Of a stretch of 64,000 nt of DNA, positions 1 through 12,774 are shown piece by piece (positions within the stretch are counted from its first letter, which is position 1; every line of letters starts with the position of its first letter). The DNA is from Orthonyx spaldingii (lineage: Eukaryota > Chordata > Aves > Passeriformes > Orthonychidae), in contig VZTJ01002641.1 in the NCBI GenBank assembly GCA_013397795.1, positions 1 to 64,000 on the forward strand, written 5' to 3'. The notes beneath the pieces were generated by a model, which was not told the origin of the DNA, did not search any database, and saw only the letters and a program-made list of their open reading frames with translations. The position numbers and the translations under genes are program-made.

Positions 1-367
1 CCTCAGTCAGACCCAATACAATTGACTTAATTCTCTGAACATGACACTTCATACATTCCTATGAGACACACTGGTCACTGACTTGGGAACTACTGCTATG
101 TGACTGAAGCAGATAGGTTCCTGGTGGGATTCTGTGGTCTTTAGAAAGCTCATAAAAGTTAGATTTTAATGGCAGCTGCCCTTCAATACCTCAAGACTCT
201 TTCCCTTTCATCTCCCCGTGTGTGTTCTGTTACAACTCACTAAGATGAAGTGCCTTTGCTTGCTCTCATGCAAACTTCCAAACATTGTTTGAATATTTAT
301 AGCTTCTGTTCAACTTTATGTCCACCAGGATTCCCGGGTACTTTCCTGCAAAGTCATTTTCCAGCTG
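1..367. other. Intergenic, nothing recognised
   Basis: Ordinary AT-rich sequence before the CR1 fragment. Only a short chance open frame is present, and I see no repeat or splice structure. Confidence 0.5.
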
Positions 368-935
368 TTAGTTCACTATCGTATAGGAGTGCCTGGAGTT
401 GTTCCCCCTTAGTTGTAGGACTTTGCAGTGGATTTTGTTGTATTTATTAATGTTTCTGTCAGCCCATTTCTCCAGCCTGTCAGGCTCCCTCTGGATGGGA
501 CCACAATCCTCTGTTGTATCGGCCACTTCTCCCAGTTTTGTATCATCAGCAACCTTGCTCAGGATACCCTCTGCTCCTTCATCCAGGTCACTGATGAAAA
601 TATTGAGTGGCATCAGAACCAGTGTGGTCTCCTGAGGTACACTTCTCGTTACTGGTCTCCAACTAAACTTCATGACGCTGATCACAATCCTCTGGACCTA
701 TCCATTCAACACACCTTGCTCTCTGCTCACCTAGTCCATACTTCAGCAGCTTCTCTGTGAGGATTTTGTGGGAGACAGTGTTAGAAACACTGATTAAGTC
801 TAGGTAGTCAAGTGGGAAATATCCACTGGTCTCCCCATTTCTACCAAGTCAGACATTTCATCACAGGTTATCAGGCATTGGCAAGCAGGACTTCTTTGTG
901 AATCCATGCTAATGAGTTGTCCTAGTTTCAGATAG
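368..935 (-). mobile_element. CR1 LINE fragment, reverse-transcriptase region (degenerate)
   Basis: Read on the minus strand, this stretch encodes the C-terminal part of a CR1-type non-LTR reverse transcriptase. The frame 685-368 contains FSWRPVTRSVPQ, then NIFISDLDEG, the catalytic-motif neighbourhood ADDTKLG, and DRLEKWADRNINK, in the order usual for CR1 elements. The upstream part (about 690-935) continues the match in other frames (KYGLGEQRARCVEWI), so frameshifts and stops break the frame. The element is 5'-truncated and also lacks its 3' end. It is a dead copy without independent function. The assignment rests on recognition of the protein motifs; the exact subfamily is not determined. 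Confidence 0.9.
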
Positions 936-3900
936 GACAGACTTAATTTTCTTGCAGTTGCCGTGAGGGATGTGAAGCCTGGAGCAGTATGGGCATGTCT
1001 AGGTTGTTATTCAATACAACAATACAGGGCATGACTTCAGGTGGAATTAAAAATGAACGGGACACAGAACCAATGATATTTTGTTCCTTTTGTTCAGGGG
1101 AACAAAGCAGTGAACATAGTGGTGGGGTGCAATAGTGTGGGTGATCCAGCTTGGAGGTTTGTCCATCCTTGTTTTTCATTGCCTTGGGTTTCAGGGAAAA
1201 AGACTGCAGCTGTGGTAACATCTGCCATTTTCACCCTTGTCTCAGGAACCCACGTGTCATTGGCCACGGTAGCAATGAGTTGGACTTCTGTAGCCATTTT
1301 TTGCATGTAATCACTCTGTTTTATATACCATTGTCATTAGTATTGCTGCTGTTACTCTTTGTTTTCCACATCTCATTGCTGTTCTGGTACATTGTTATCT
1401 CAAGCTGTAATCTCTGCCTTTTTGTCCCTTTCTCACTGGAGGGGGTGATGGGAAGGGAAGAAGTAGCTTGGAGCTTAATATCCAGCTGGTTTTAGACCAA
1501 AACACCTGAGTCCTGATCAGCTTCATGTTCTTCGTGTGCTTGGAATGGTTATTCCATCACCTTCCAAAATATTCCTGGGAGTTGTTTTGATAAACATAAT
1601 ACAAAGAATGGTGTATGTCTAGGTGCAGATACAAAATTTGCATACAATGATTAATTTACTGTAATTTAAATGTGGGTAAGTTGTGCTGAAAACAAAAAAA
1701 CCTAGTCTTTAGCAGGTTTAGTAAAACAAAGCAAAGCTTCGATTGTTTATGTCTAGCAACCTCGCTTTACTAGATGAATAATAGTCCCAAAGAGGTTTGC
1801 TTCTAAGCATTGGGTAAGCTAGTGCAGAGAGACACATGCTGGTTATGCACAGGAGCAGTCATTTGAGTGGTTTGTCAAAGACTGTAGGTGCTGGCCATCT
1901 GCATGATGGTGGGGAGTTGCAGATTCCGGAGATGAACCATCTCTGGAAAGCCTCTCGGGAGTCAGTGACCACTTCCTTGGATGAAAAGCTTATCAACTGG
2001 CTTTCACCCATGCCCACTCCCCAGGGAGCTCTCTGCTTCAATTGCTTTTACATTGTGTAAGTTCTATGGTATAGAGAGAATTAAATTGTGGAAGGATACT
2101 CAGAATCAGTGGCAGCTCTTTACATGGTTCATTACAGCCACTGAAAATATGGTAACAAGCTTGCAAAAAGGTTTGTGATTTCTCACAAATTCCTGTTACT
2201 CTACTCTATATTGTACAGAAGAAACTGCATTGGAAGAGTAAAGCAGTCACCCACCTCTTGTTTTTCTTTCACATATCTGTCTGTATAGCATATAACTTGA
2301 GGATATTTTACTTCTAAGCATGCATTGGGAATAAACATTATCACATTATTTAATAAATCAGATTAAGCCATTTATCCTTGGTATCTTTTCATCAGGAAGC
2401 TTGGAAAAGCCCCAGTATGCTATGTATGTTTGAGGTTTTTGCCCTCTGTACAGTGGCAATGAATTTTTATATTTGGCATGTGTCTTTTACATTTTCATGA
2501 GTAAATCAGCACAGTTTTACTGACTGAATTAGAGATCAGCTGGTGATTTGTATGCGTCTGTGGTGTGCACTCACATGTGAAGTTTCCATAACTTGTACCT
2601 GCAAAAGTTAAAAATTATTCTCTGCTTTGGAATTGCTTTGGAATATTAAACAATCTTGAAGTCAGAATTACATAATCTATTGTTATTTTCAGAAGGACAA
2701 CCTTTTCTTCAGCAACATGGCCGAATACATCCATAAAATCTTATTCCATTGATACAGAACAATGTAGATAGATTAAATATATATAATTTTGTCCTTTGTT
2801 GTAAAGAAATAGCTTAATCAGCTATGAAAAGAGAGTCAGAGATGAAACAGATAAATGTACTTATAAAACAATTTGTGCACTTATGAAATACATGATCTTA
2901 ACTTGAACATTTAATTGTTTAACACAATTATGTCTGCAACAAATGCTTTTCTTACAGTCTGCCTCCAGTACCAATTGCTTGTTGCAATATGTAATACTTC
3001 TAGCATAATTTTAGATTTTTTTTCTCTTAATACAAAATAATTTTAAAATATCTGTTTCCTTAGAAAATATGATCGAGAGATAAAGGTGAGTTTAATCCAG
3101 AAACTATGTGAATTTGTGACCAAAGCTCTTTTAGTATTTAAGGTGAATATTTCAGAATAGTCATGAGAATATCTGAGTACTGAATTTTTTTTTTTTTTTT
3201 TTTTTAAAAGGCCGTGCTTCCTTATTTCTCTTGAATGAATCTAACCTGGATTATTCAGAGTTGGTCTTTGGCTTTTCTACAGCTTTTTTGTCACCTGACC
3301 TGACATCTTTCCTCCCCTCTTTTGCATCTTTTAGTCCCCATGTGTTCATCTTCACACTTAATATTATAACATTTATGTTACTCTCTTTATAAGGTTCAAA
3401 AGTTTTTCTGTATTTCAGAAATATTTCTAGTTGTGCTGCCTTTCCAGTCAAAGTCTTCAGCCTTCACAGTCTACTTCAGTATTACTGCTTTTAGCAGAAG
3501 CTTCAGCCTGTTTACGTGACATTAATCTGTTCAGTGGTCATTTTATTTCAGTCTATTAATGGGATTAATTGAAAAGTAATTCTATTGTAATTATATTGTC
3601 TCCTATCAGACAGACTCTTTCCATATAAATTGCATTGTATGTTATAATTTTTTTCTCTGAATAAATAAATAAATGCACTGCTCACACCTAGATTATTTAC
3701 CTATTGTTTATCACTGAGAAAGTACAGGAGGAGAATTCTTTACGTGTTATGAAATAATTTATTTGTCATTTAGCTAAACTTCTTTCTGAAGTGGTCTTCT
3801 CTTTGTACTTTTTTCATGGTAAAATTATAAGTGTCTTTGAAAGGACATTTAACCATTTGTAATCTTCCTCTCAAATTTATGACCTCATCATCGTATATTT

Positions 3901-6900
3901 CCCAATAAAAAACATAATAGGAGAGTCATTAAAATGTCTAGTTCTGCAGAACTACCAGACATGTTTGTAGTGCACTCTATCTCTTCTTCAAAAACAAGAC
4001 AAAAATATGACTCAGTTTCTGTACATCATCATCTTTTAAACAGGTCTTTGATTTGATGTCGTTTGCTTCTGCTTTTGAGCTTGAGCTACACATTAATTCT
4101 AAAAGAAAGACAGAAAAAATATAAATGCCTAGGCAGTTTACTGTCCTAGTTGCAGAACTGTAAGGAGTGATGAAATGAAGATTTACTGAGTTTTTGTTGT
4201 TTTTGCGAAAACATCAAAATATTGTCTGCCCCTCAAAGTGTATATCTGTGAAGTCTATCCTTCATACTGAAATGAATTAAAACAAAATTTGAACAAGAAA
4301 ATTGAAAAGATGACTAACGTTATATTTACAATCCTTATTATATACCTTTTCTACTACCTTTCAATCTGTAAGAACTATCTGGTTGCCCAATGACTCAGTA
4401 AGCATATACATAAAAAGAAAGCTCTAACATAAACCCTGCTAGGGCAGAAAGATCTCCCTCCTGTTAAGAAAAACTTGGTAAGACGCAATGTATACCGTAG
4501 ATAGAGCATAGTTTTCAATTTATTTGCTTTATTGTCATTATTATTTCAGCTTTATTGATGTTTTTGCCTACCATTCTCAAAAATGAGCAAGAAAATGATG
4601 ATCCATGAGGCCTTGACCTTTATTGCTCTTGATAACTTTATCTGTACTTTTGCTCCATGCCTGTCTTGGTTTAGCATACTTTAGTTAAGGAAAACAAAAG
4701 AAAATCCGTGAAAGTGCATCAATATTTACTAAACTCATATGAGTTGTTCAAAATTATTTGAGGGTCCAAAGAGCCCTGAAACACAGGTTATCAAAAGGTA
4801 TTTCTTTCGCTAAAGAAATAACTGAGAGTACCAGACAGACAAATAACCACAAAAGATACAAGTATATCCTTCTGTCTTAGCAACTTCCTCATCCTTTGAC
4901 AAAGCAATAAATCCTGGCAAATACCGAGGAGAGTGAAGGAGAAAGGGAATGAAGACCGTGTAGCAATTCCCCAGGGTACACTTCCAATGTTCATAACTAA
5001 AGGTCTATCTGTTTCAGATATAGCATCTTGATGTATTTTTCTTGGACAAATATTTGTTCAGCTCACAGATCCTGCGTAAGATTTTAACATCTGCAGTATC
5101 CTGCATCAAGAAGTTTGAAAGCTCAACCGCAATTGCCTAAAGTGACCCTAATTTTGATATTGGAAGAGACTACAAGTAATTGTTCTGTATTTGCCTTCTT
5201 TGTGCCACTTATAGTTCAACTTTCACATATAGGTCTCCAGCAAATCCTACTATGAGTCATTTGTGGATTCAAGTGTAAATACTTCTAGTCAAAATACTTT
5301 CTTACTGGTAGAAATCCAGAATGGGCATATTGGGACTAGCCTATGGAGAGCATATGGTGGATTTGTGAAATCATGAGAGAGGGTGAATTGTGTGAGAATG
5401 AGTACATATTTTCCAACATACATGCTAGAAAGCATTGAATGAAGCTATTGTGGAAAGGCTGAAAATAAACCAAAGGTGGAAGTCTTTTGCATAATGTTCA
5501 GTTAAAATATGGGACTTCACCATGAGCTGCTGTGGAGAGAGAAAATTTGCATGGATTCAAGAAGTTTATAGTCAAAACAATGGGAAGAAAATCCTCTGCA
5601 AGTTATTAGTACAGAGACATTGGATTCAGTTAGTAAACCACAGACCTGCATGTTTTTGAAGGTTACAAGTGCACTTGCAAAAACAACTGTATGCTCATTC
5701 TGTTCTAATTTTCCTCCTTGGGCATCCACTGCAGCCAGGTAGTAGAGCATGTATAATGCATTAGATGGACCACCGATCTATGCAGCCCTCGTGATCTTGG
5801 TTTGTCATTTTAGTTTCTCTGTCTTTACTTTCTGTCAGCTATTGCAAAAATGAAGAAAACATAAAAACTGAGATTAGCATCATAGTCTTTTATCAGGGAC
5901 ATCTTGGATGATGATTGCCTTCTAAAGGTTGCAGAATTTTTTGGACTGTTGACCCCTAAAGTGGGCACATTCCTCTAGCTGATGCAAGAGCTGCCAGCAT
6001 AGTTAATTTGAGGTCTTTTAACTGAAAAATCCCTTTAGCAACATGTGCTCCTCTCTCTGCCAGGTCACTTGCCTGTGAAGCATAGATGCTGACAGTAATG
6101 TCTTTGAAACAAAACTGCCCTTTGGAATTACTGCAGCAAATGTTGCTCTTCCTTATATTGAGAATTTTCCAGACTAGAATGTCTCATCTGGCAAATACAG
6201 CTTGCCATTAGTGATTATTTCTTCCAAGATTTTGAAGTTAATAGAATACATTTTAACCTATCTGTAAGTCTAGCAGGAACTAGAATATGTGCTAATCCAA
6301 ATACAGATGCTGGTTTCTCAATATACAGAAAAATCCCTTTTCTTTCTACCCACCTAATTGTATTATTTCTTAGGTTTTGCTATATATTTATGTAGGTATT
6401 AGTCCTTTTTTTTCAGCTTTAGCTTTCTACAGAATTATTTGCCTAATGTTTTCAATTTCAGCTGTATTGTTCAGGTAGAAAATTACATTCATAAAATGCT
6501 GTGGAGCCATCAAGTAGATTTTTACGTTATTATGTCTTCTCAGAATTGAAGTTTGTATGGTGATTCCTTCAGTCCAGGTATTAAATATATCTCAGGAGGA
6601 TAACATTGGTAAGCATTGTTTCATTGTCCATGTTAAATTAGATGTATGATGTTGTAACTATAGGCACTCTAAGTGTAGTATATCTAGGCCAGAGAGGAGA
6701 GAATGATAATGTGCACATAAGTGCATGTGATCTGATGCCTAAAAGCTTGAAATGAAATAAGCATCATTATTTTAGAAATAAAGGGGCATTTGAAAGCCTA
6801 TTTGCATAAATACTATCAAAATCTTTGACTCACCTGCTCTAGGTATTTATGTTAGAACAATTGAAGAGACTGTTTTTTACATGTCTGTCAAGCTATACTC

Positions 6901-7153
6901 TTAGAGGTTATTGCCTCTGAGAAGTCTGTAATGTCAAAAGTCAAGGCCACAGATATGATTTCTCTTTTTCTTTTTTTTATTTTTGCGATTTTTTTTTCAT
7001 TCATTTTTTTATTCTGCTAACCTTGCTAATGAGAAGAGGAAGTGGTGGATGATTATCACAACTGAGGACTGATTTCACCAGTTACTGTTAAGAGGTGTGC
7101 CAACCCCTCCACATGGCTTGCACCCTCATTACCATGAGTTTCATCAGCTGATT
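936..7153. other. Intergenic, mostly unrecognised
   Basis: About 6 kb of AT-rich sequence with many stops in all frames. The part at 943-1306 has two overlapping minus-strand frames of 92 and 70 codons that I could not match to a family. The rest holds homopolymer runs and no gene structure that I can support. Confidence 0.45.
3185..3205. repeat. Poly-T tract (21 nt)
   Basis: Uninterrupted run of T seen directly. It could be a simple repeat or the A-tail of an old retroposed sequence on the minus strand, but no parent sequence is visible next to it. Confidence 0.8.
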
Positions 7154-7161
7154 CCCTAATG

Positions 7162-7441
7162 CAGCAGTCTTCAAAATTTTTGATCACACACTCCATCATT
7201 AAAAAGATTTTCAGCACACCCCCTATATATTTTTATTTTTTAACAAGTTATATATATTTACTGTTGTACTACTTTGCACACTGTAAGGCGTGCACAAAAA
7301 TAGAGAAAAAAAGCATGTGATTAAGATAAATTTTGAGTGATTATGAAAAAATTTCTTTTACTGACAATACAAAAAATATTTCCCCCCCAAATCTGAAAAC
7401 CGGGACTCTCCTGTGCATGCACCCCACTTTGGAGACCAGTG
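7162..7441. mobile_element. hAT-like non-autonomous DNA transposon (MITE-like)
   Basis: The left end begins CAGCAGTCTTCAAAATTTTT and the reverse complement of the right end begins CACTGGTCTCCAAAGTGGGG, an imperfect terminal inverted repeat of the CAnnGGTCTCCAAA kind seen in hAT elements. Flanking 8-mers CCCTAATG (7154-7161) and CCCTTGTG (7442-7449) match at 6 of 8 positions, fitting a decayed 8-bp hAT target duplication. The interior is AT-rich and non-coding, with the degenerate 'CACACCCCCTATATATTT' style that such elements show. Class is inferred from ends and duplication length; the family name is unknown to me. Confidence 0.55.
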
Positions 7442-7449
7442 CCCTTGTG

Positions 7450-10442
7450 AATCAGTTCACAGACACTTTAGGAAACCAGCCCTGCAAAACAAATTGATTT
7501 ATTATTGCTGTATGAACTCTCTGAACAATCTTTCTGAGAGCTCACAGGAGACCTGGTGGATCAGGAAGTGTCGCATTAGAAACATGGAGGTGTGACCATC
7601 TTGTTTGCAGCAGCTAGGTCATCAGAGCCAGAGCATCAGCCGCTGCCTAACTGCAGGAGCCCAGAGTCTCAGTCTCCCTTCCATGTTTTTCTCATTTGCA
7701 AACTGGCTGAGTTCTCAGGACAAAACTACCTGTATGGCACCTTATGTTATGATTATTGCAGCCTTAGTCCTTGAACCCTGAAGGAAGCCTGAACTGCAGA
7801 TTTTCAGGCACTTCAAAAGCTGGGATTTACCCTGAGAATAATACAGGATAGCTTTATGTACGGAGATCCTTAAGAAAAGAAGATGTGTATTACAGACAAA
7901 CTTTAAAAGCATAAAATAAACCTTTTCTATCAAGGTAAAGGTAAAGAACATCATTATTCAAAGTAGAACTAGAGCATGTGCAGACTCATTTGACTTGTTT
8001 CTGTCATCTTTATTTTCATCTTCCTGCACAGAGAAGCAGACAGCTCTATATATCATCATTCAAGCCAGAGCTCCCCTTTTCCTTCTCCCTGTACTCGTAT
8101 GAGGTTTCTACCCAGCCCTGGCCCCAGCAGTCAGGGACAGAGATATCATAAGCAAATGACCAGGACATGGCATCTCCTCACAGTGGCATATCTTGTCTCA
8201 GTATACCTCCACTACACAACAGCACTTCCAGGTCTCACAGCTTCTGCTGCCTTCAGAGAAGTGCAGTCGGTTCAGACCTACAGGAGGGTTTAGCATCCAC
8301 TGCACTGGATGTTGCAATGTCTCCCTTTTTTGTGCATGCCTCAAAGAAATTTACAGCAAAATTCATCATGGTGACTTACGAACCACCTATACCTTCATAG
8401 GGCACATTAAGACCTCTACTAGGAAATACTGAAGACAGTGATACCTGGAAGCTTGCTGCTACCTTATTCAAAATACATAACTGCAAGAGCTGTCAATGAG
8501 ATGAACTCAGACATCCATTTCAACTAAGTTAATCTGTTTAGTTTGGGCAGAAGCAAATAAGGAAAAAGGAACCTCTGCCTTTGGGAAGTGACACTATCCA
8601 CAGTCTAATTCTTCTTCCTGACCTGTAATAAGACATACCTGTTCTTACTGCCCTATCTACGCTGGAATAATACAATGTTTCCCATGGAGACAAAACTCCA
8701 TTTTTCACGGACCAGAAAAGATAATGGTGAAATGGAAGTACAAACAGCGAAAACACAGACAGACAGTTCGATCTGGACACTTAGAAGTACTTTATCTGAA
8801 CCCTTTTGGTGAAATGAAGCTCTGTCAGCTGATCTTGCTTCTTTGATTCTGCAGAAAATAATGTCCTTGTTCTGATATTTCAACTTCCTGTCACAGCTTA
8901 TCCTTTTCAGATTCATTCGGATTGAGAAAGTTATCAATCCTGTGGTGTAATCAATGTACACTTCTCCTTACAGCTGTCAGTGTTACTTAAAGTAAGTCTC
9001 ATGCATATTAATGCTGAAATTTTATTAAAGCTTTTGTACAGATAATATGATACCTGGTGGGATCCTAAGAAGAGACTATGAGACATCAGGACTTATAAGT
9101 GAGAGTGGTGCAAATGACAGACTGATGGTGAAAGTCCTTTATTCATTTTTCAGTATCTGTTCTTGATGGAGAAACAACAGTACCAAAAAATCCCCCAACC
9201 CTAAACCTCAAACCTGAGAGTAACTTGAGCTTCTCTTCAATAAATGATTACTAATTTGATATTTCCTTCTTTAATGGCTGATGAATCATATAAAATACTA
9301 ATTACTGCTCTTGCATATTAAGCTGGACAGTTGGGAGTCCATTACAAACATAGCGCTGCATGATTTGATACTGCTGTAAGATTCAGGTCATTTTGAAAAG
9401 GGGTCTTTGGGGATGAGGAGGAGTTTTTCTGAACTGCTGGTAAATTGGAGAAGACAGTAGAAATTACAGTGATTTCATTGGTTAGGTCAGCAGAGAGAGG
9501 TGGCTTGCAGGCTGCACACTAATGTCTATGCTGCCTTCAGGTCTGTCAGCTAAAATTAATGACTCACTGCAAACCAGAAAGGACTGTTTTCTGTGAGCTG
9601 CTGGGGGATAAAACAGCTTTGCAAGGTCACATTCTGTGCACACTGTTCCTCATTAACCTCCGCCTGGCCTAATCACCAGTGAAAAACAAAATCCTCATGT
9701 AGACATATGATAAAAGGCAGTAATATCTGATTATATTTAGGAGACCAACAGGAGGTAGGAGAGCTTATTCTATGAACAATGTATTTAGCTAGATAAGACC
9801 TGGCAGAGTAAACCTGGGTTTTAGTGGAATTAATGGAAACAAAATATGAATACATTTCATATCTAAGAAAAGAGTATGGTCCTACAATACTCACTTTATA
9901 ATATGTATTTCCTTTTTTAAAAATACATATTTCATATACATTTCAACTTCCTTTCTTAATTTTCCACTGTTCATCAATATTAGCTATAAAGAAATATTTT
10001 CTGTATCTAAATTGATAGACATCTAAATTATCTAAATCATTAAAACAACCACTTATTTTTTTGTTGTTCTTTTGTTCCATTAAGATTGCTACAAGAGAGT
10101 TTGTAGTAGGAGGGAAGAGAGGAAAAGACTCTGGCAGAGACTTTTAATTCTTTGCCAGGAAAGAGTCTATTGTGACCTTTAAACAGGATACTTATCCCAA
10201 AGCAAATCAAAAGCTGTATGCAAAAAACCAAAAGCACCACGTTCTGTCTTCATTTCTTCCAGAAATTTAGACTTGGTGTTAAAGATCTTCAGATAGGAAA
10301 GGAATTGTGTGTCCCTCAAGGGACTGAGAAGAAAGCACATAAAGCAGTCTTTAAAAATAAAAAAAATCCATGAGTAGTTTAGAAGTAGAGATGTTGCTGG
10401 CTAAAAGAAAAACCCAAATAAAGCTAAAATAATCAAGATTTA
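7450..10442. other. Intergenic, nothing recognised
   Basis: AT-rich sequence with short chance frames (up to about 100 codons on the minus strand at 8653-8961, without recognisable motifs). No repeat boundaries or exon-like features found. Confidence 0.45.
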
Positions 10443-10597
10443 TTTCAAATAATAACACATTCTTAGTCAATGCAGTAGAAAATATATCCCGTTCACATGA
10501 TATAGATTGACATAATAATATTTCAAATACCACATTCTTAGCGAATGAACTAGAAAATGTATATAGTTCACATGATATACATTGGTATAATGATGTT
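10443..10597. repeat. Diverged tandem duplication, two copies of about 77 bp
   Basis: Copy 1 (10443-10520) and copy 2 (10521-10597) share colinear blocks: TTTCAAAT, CACATTCTTAG, TAGAAAAT and GTTCACATGATATA. The offset falls from 78 to 75 because of small deletions in copy 2. The unit is AT-rich and non-coding. Confidence 0.85.
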
Positions 10598-12280
10598 GCC
10601 CAGATGTCAGCAAATTAAGCCAGGCATGTACACACATAACAGTCCATTTTCCAATTAACTCAGACAGCTGCAAAGTGTTTTGGCAACCCTTGGAGCTGCT
10701 ATCTTTTTCAGAAAGGAAGAAGCTCCTGAGAGCTCCTCAGAAACTTCTAGCTTTCTCAGTTTACAGCCTCCCTAGTGCGATGATCTGGTCTCTAAATACA
10801 TTTTGAGTATGCTGCTGTGATTTTTTGATTTGACCTATTGTACCTTATAAAATAGACATCCTCATTCTCTCCAGAAAAGTTATGAGAATCTGGTATTTCG
10901 TGTGCGGTATAAGAGCAATGTTTTCCTTTTATTTTTTTACACACTTTTTAAGATTTCCATAAAGTATTATTTAAGATAAATAGTGAATTACAAGAGCTCC
11001 CTGATATCTTTCTAATATAGATATGAGTTAGAGAAAGAATTTGCCACTCTTTCTATAACACTGGAAATGATCAAACATACTCAATGAACTTTATTGTTGT
11101 TCCCAAATTGAAATATAGGGAACCATTTTGCTGCCATGTATCATAGTAAGTGAAAGCATACCAAGCAGTGATTTTTCTGCATATGTTATATGTTACATAT
11201 TTCTGTTTCTATAGAATTATTGTACTTGCCTAATGCTTCATTAACTCCATTCTGGAAGGTCATGTCTTTTCTACTGGCACAGCACGTTATGAACTAACAT
11301 GGTTGACAACAGTGAGTTATAATGTTGGAATAACACAGTAGTGTTATTCACAGTGATTCTAATAGGATCTGACAGGGAGAGTGTGTGAAGGCTGTGCAGA
11401 AGGTAATTATCTAAAAACTGCTGCTCCCCAGAACATTTGCAAGGATGTTTTCAAAGATCTACTACTCACAGAGTGTTTCTTTTGAATTAAATCTGTGATG
11501 CTGGAAAACAGTTGTGGAAACAAGTAGAGCCTTGCCAGGGAAAAGCAGATATACACCTTTTACAACTGATATAAATCAATGTTTCAAGCTTTGCATCCTT
11601 GTCCTTCCTTGTTGAAAAAAGCCTTTGAAGGGGAGGTGGTTCAGATTCATTCTGGTGCTGTCTTCCAGCGTTTTACTGTGATGCCAAGCTAGGGGGAGTC
11701 CTTTAGCTCAGATTGCTTCACAGACAGAGGGCAGCTTTGCGGCTGCCTTAAGTTGCTGCTGGACGCACCTCTCTCTCTCTCTTCATGAAATCCAGGTGGA
11801 GTAGGATAAATAGATGTCTAAGCTGGGAGGCTGAGTGAAGTGCCCAATATTAGGAAAGAAAATATCAGGTCTGAGAATCCACTGCTGCTGTTGTTCTTGT
11901 CTATGCTCACACTCACTTCTCAGTAACATTGCTGCCTTTGGTCTCACATTTCCCTATAATCCGTTGGTTGTCAGAAACAGCACTGTCTCTTGTAGTTTAA
12001 AACCAAACAAAATAGTTCATTAAGTAACTTAATTCTTTGAACAGAAAGCAGTCCTACTTCCTGTGATGTACATGTTATCAAATGCTGATAGAAAGAAAAC
12101 TGACTAATAAAATGGGTGCAGAAATTGAGGTATATTACCTAATTCTCTGATAGAAAACAGTAACATCCCTTAAAAGCATCAGAAAGGAGAATGATGGGCA
12201 CACCTGTAGTGTGAGTGCCATTTTGCCTTTGCTGTCAGGAGGTCCAGCTGTGTGCCTCAGGTTGGAGGCTGCAGCCAAGG
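10598..12280. other. Intergenic, nothing recognised
   Basis: AT-rich sequence grading to higher GC near 11.6-12.3 kb. No gene or repeat could be supported. Confidence 0.4.
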
Positions 12281-12384
12281 TGCTCGGGACATCCCTGTGC
12301 TCGGGACATCCCTGTGCTCACGGCATCCCTGTGCTCAGGACATCCCCGTGCTCAGGGCATCCCTGTGCTCAGGACATCCCTGTG
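12281..12384. repeat. 17-bp minisatellite, about six copies
   Basis: The unit TGCTCAGGACATCCCTG repeats head to tail with a few substitutions (CGGGAC, CACGGC, CAGGGC, CCCCG variants). Because 17 is not a multiple of three, the array opens long frames in several registers; these are artefacts of the repeat, not genes. Confidence 0.95.
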
Positions 12385-12570
12385 CAGCCGCCGCTCTCGA
12401 GTCGCAGGGCTCTGAGCACTGCGGTCTGTGCGGACCGACAGCAGCTCGTCCCAAACCTGCAAACCACGGTGAGAAAGTGACACCTTCCGGCCAAAGGGAA
12501 GATTCGCACAACTCCCAAACACTCCTGCAGCTCGGATGGTCCAGGCGTGGCGAGAGACCAATTATTGTCA
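12385..12570. other. Isolated CpG-dense segment
   Basis: A short GC- and CpG-rich stretch (CCGCCGCTCTCGAGTCGC, GCGGACCGACAG, CTTCCGGCC, GGCGTGGCGAGAG) in otherwise AT-rich intergenic DNA. It contains a donor-like sequence ACG|GTGAGAAAG near 12470 on the plus strand. It may be an orphan CpG island, an enhancer or the first exon of a non-coding RNA; nothing in the sequence alone decides between these. Confidence 0.35.
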
Positions 12571-12740
12571 CTCCTGCAGTCCCTGTTTGCTTTAAAATAT
12601 TGATAGCTAATTGCTTTCTACCGACACCATTGAACCGCCTCATGCTGCCAATCATAATACTCTACTGCACTATTTGGTCAGTGATATTTTTGAATTGGGC
12701 TGAACGAAATAAATCAATGCCAACCATTTTTTAATACCTT

Positions 12741-12774
12741 ATGAATATTCATCTAAAACCTAATGAATATTCAT
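12741..12774. repeat. Two identical 12-bp palindromes, ATGAATATTCAT
   Basis: The perfect palindrome ATGAATATTCAT occurs at 12741-12752 and again at 12763-12774, 22 bp centre to centre, or about two helical turns. Palindromes of this form resemble dimeric POU-homeodomain sites, so a regulatory role is possible; that part is inference. Confidence 0.5.

Noticed and set aside
12281..12384. CRISPR-like array
   Set aside because: The 17-bp units abut with no spacers and the window is vertebrate nuclear DNA; this is a minisatellite.
12252..12734. 160-codon plus-strand open frame
   Set aside because: Its first third is the translation of the 17-bp minisatellite and the rest has no recognisable domain; other frames are open over the same array.
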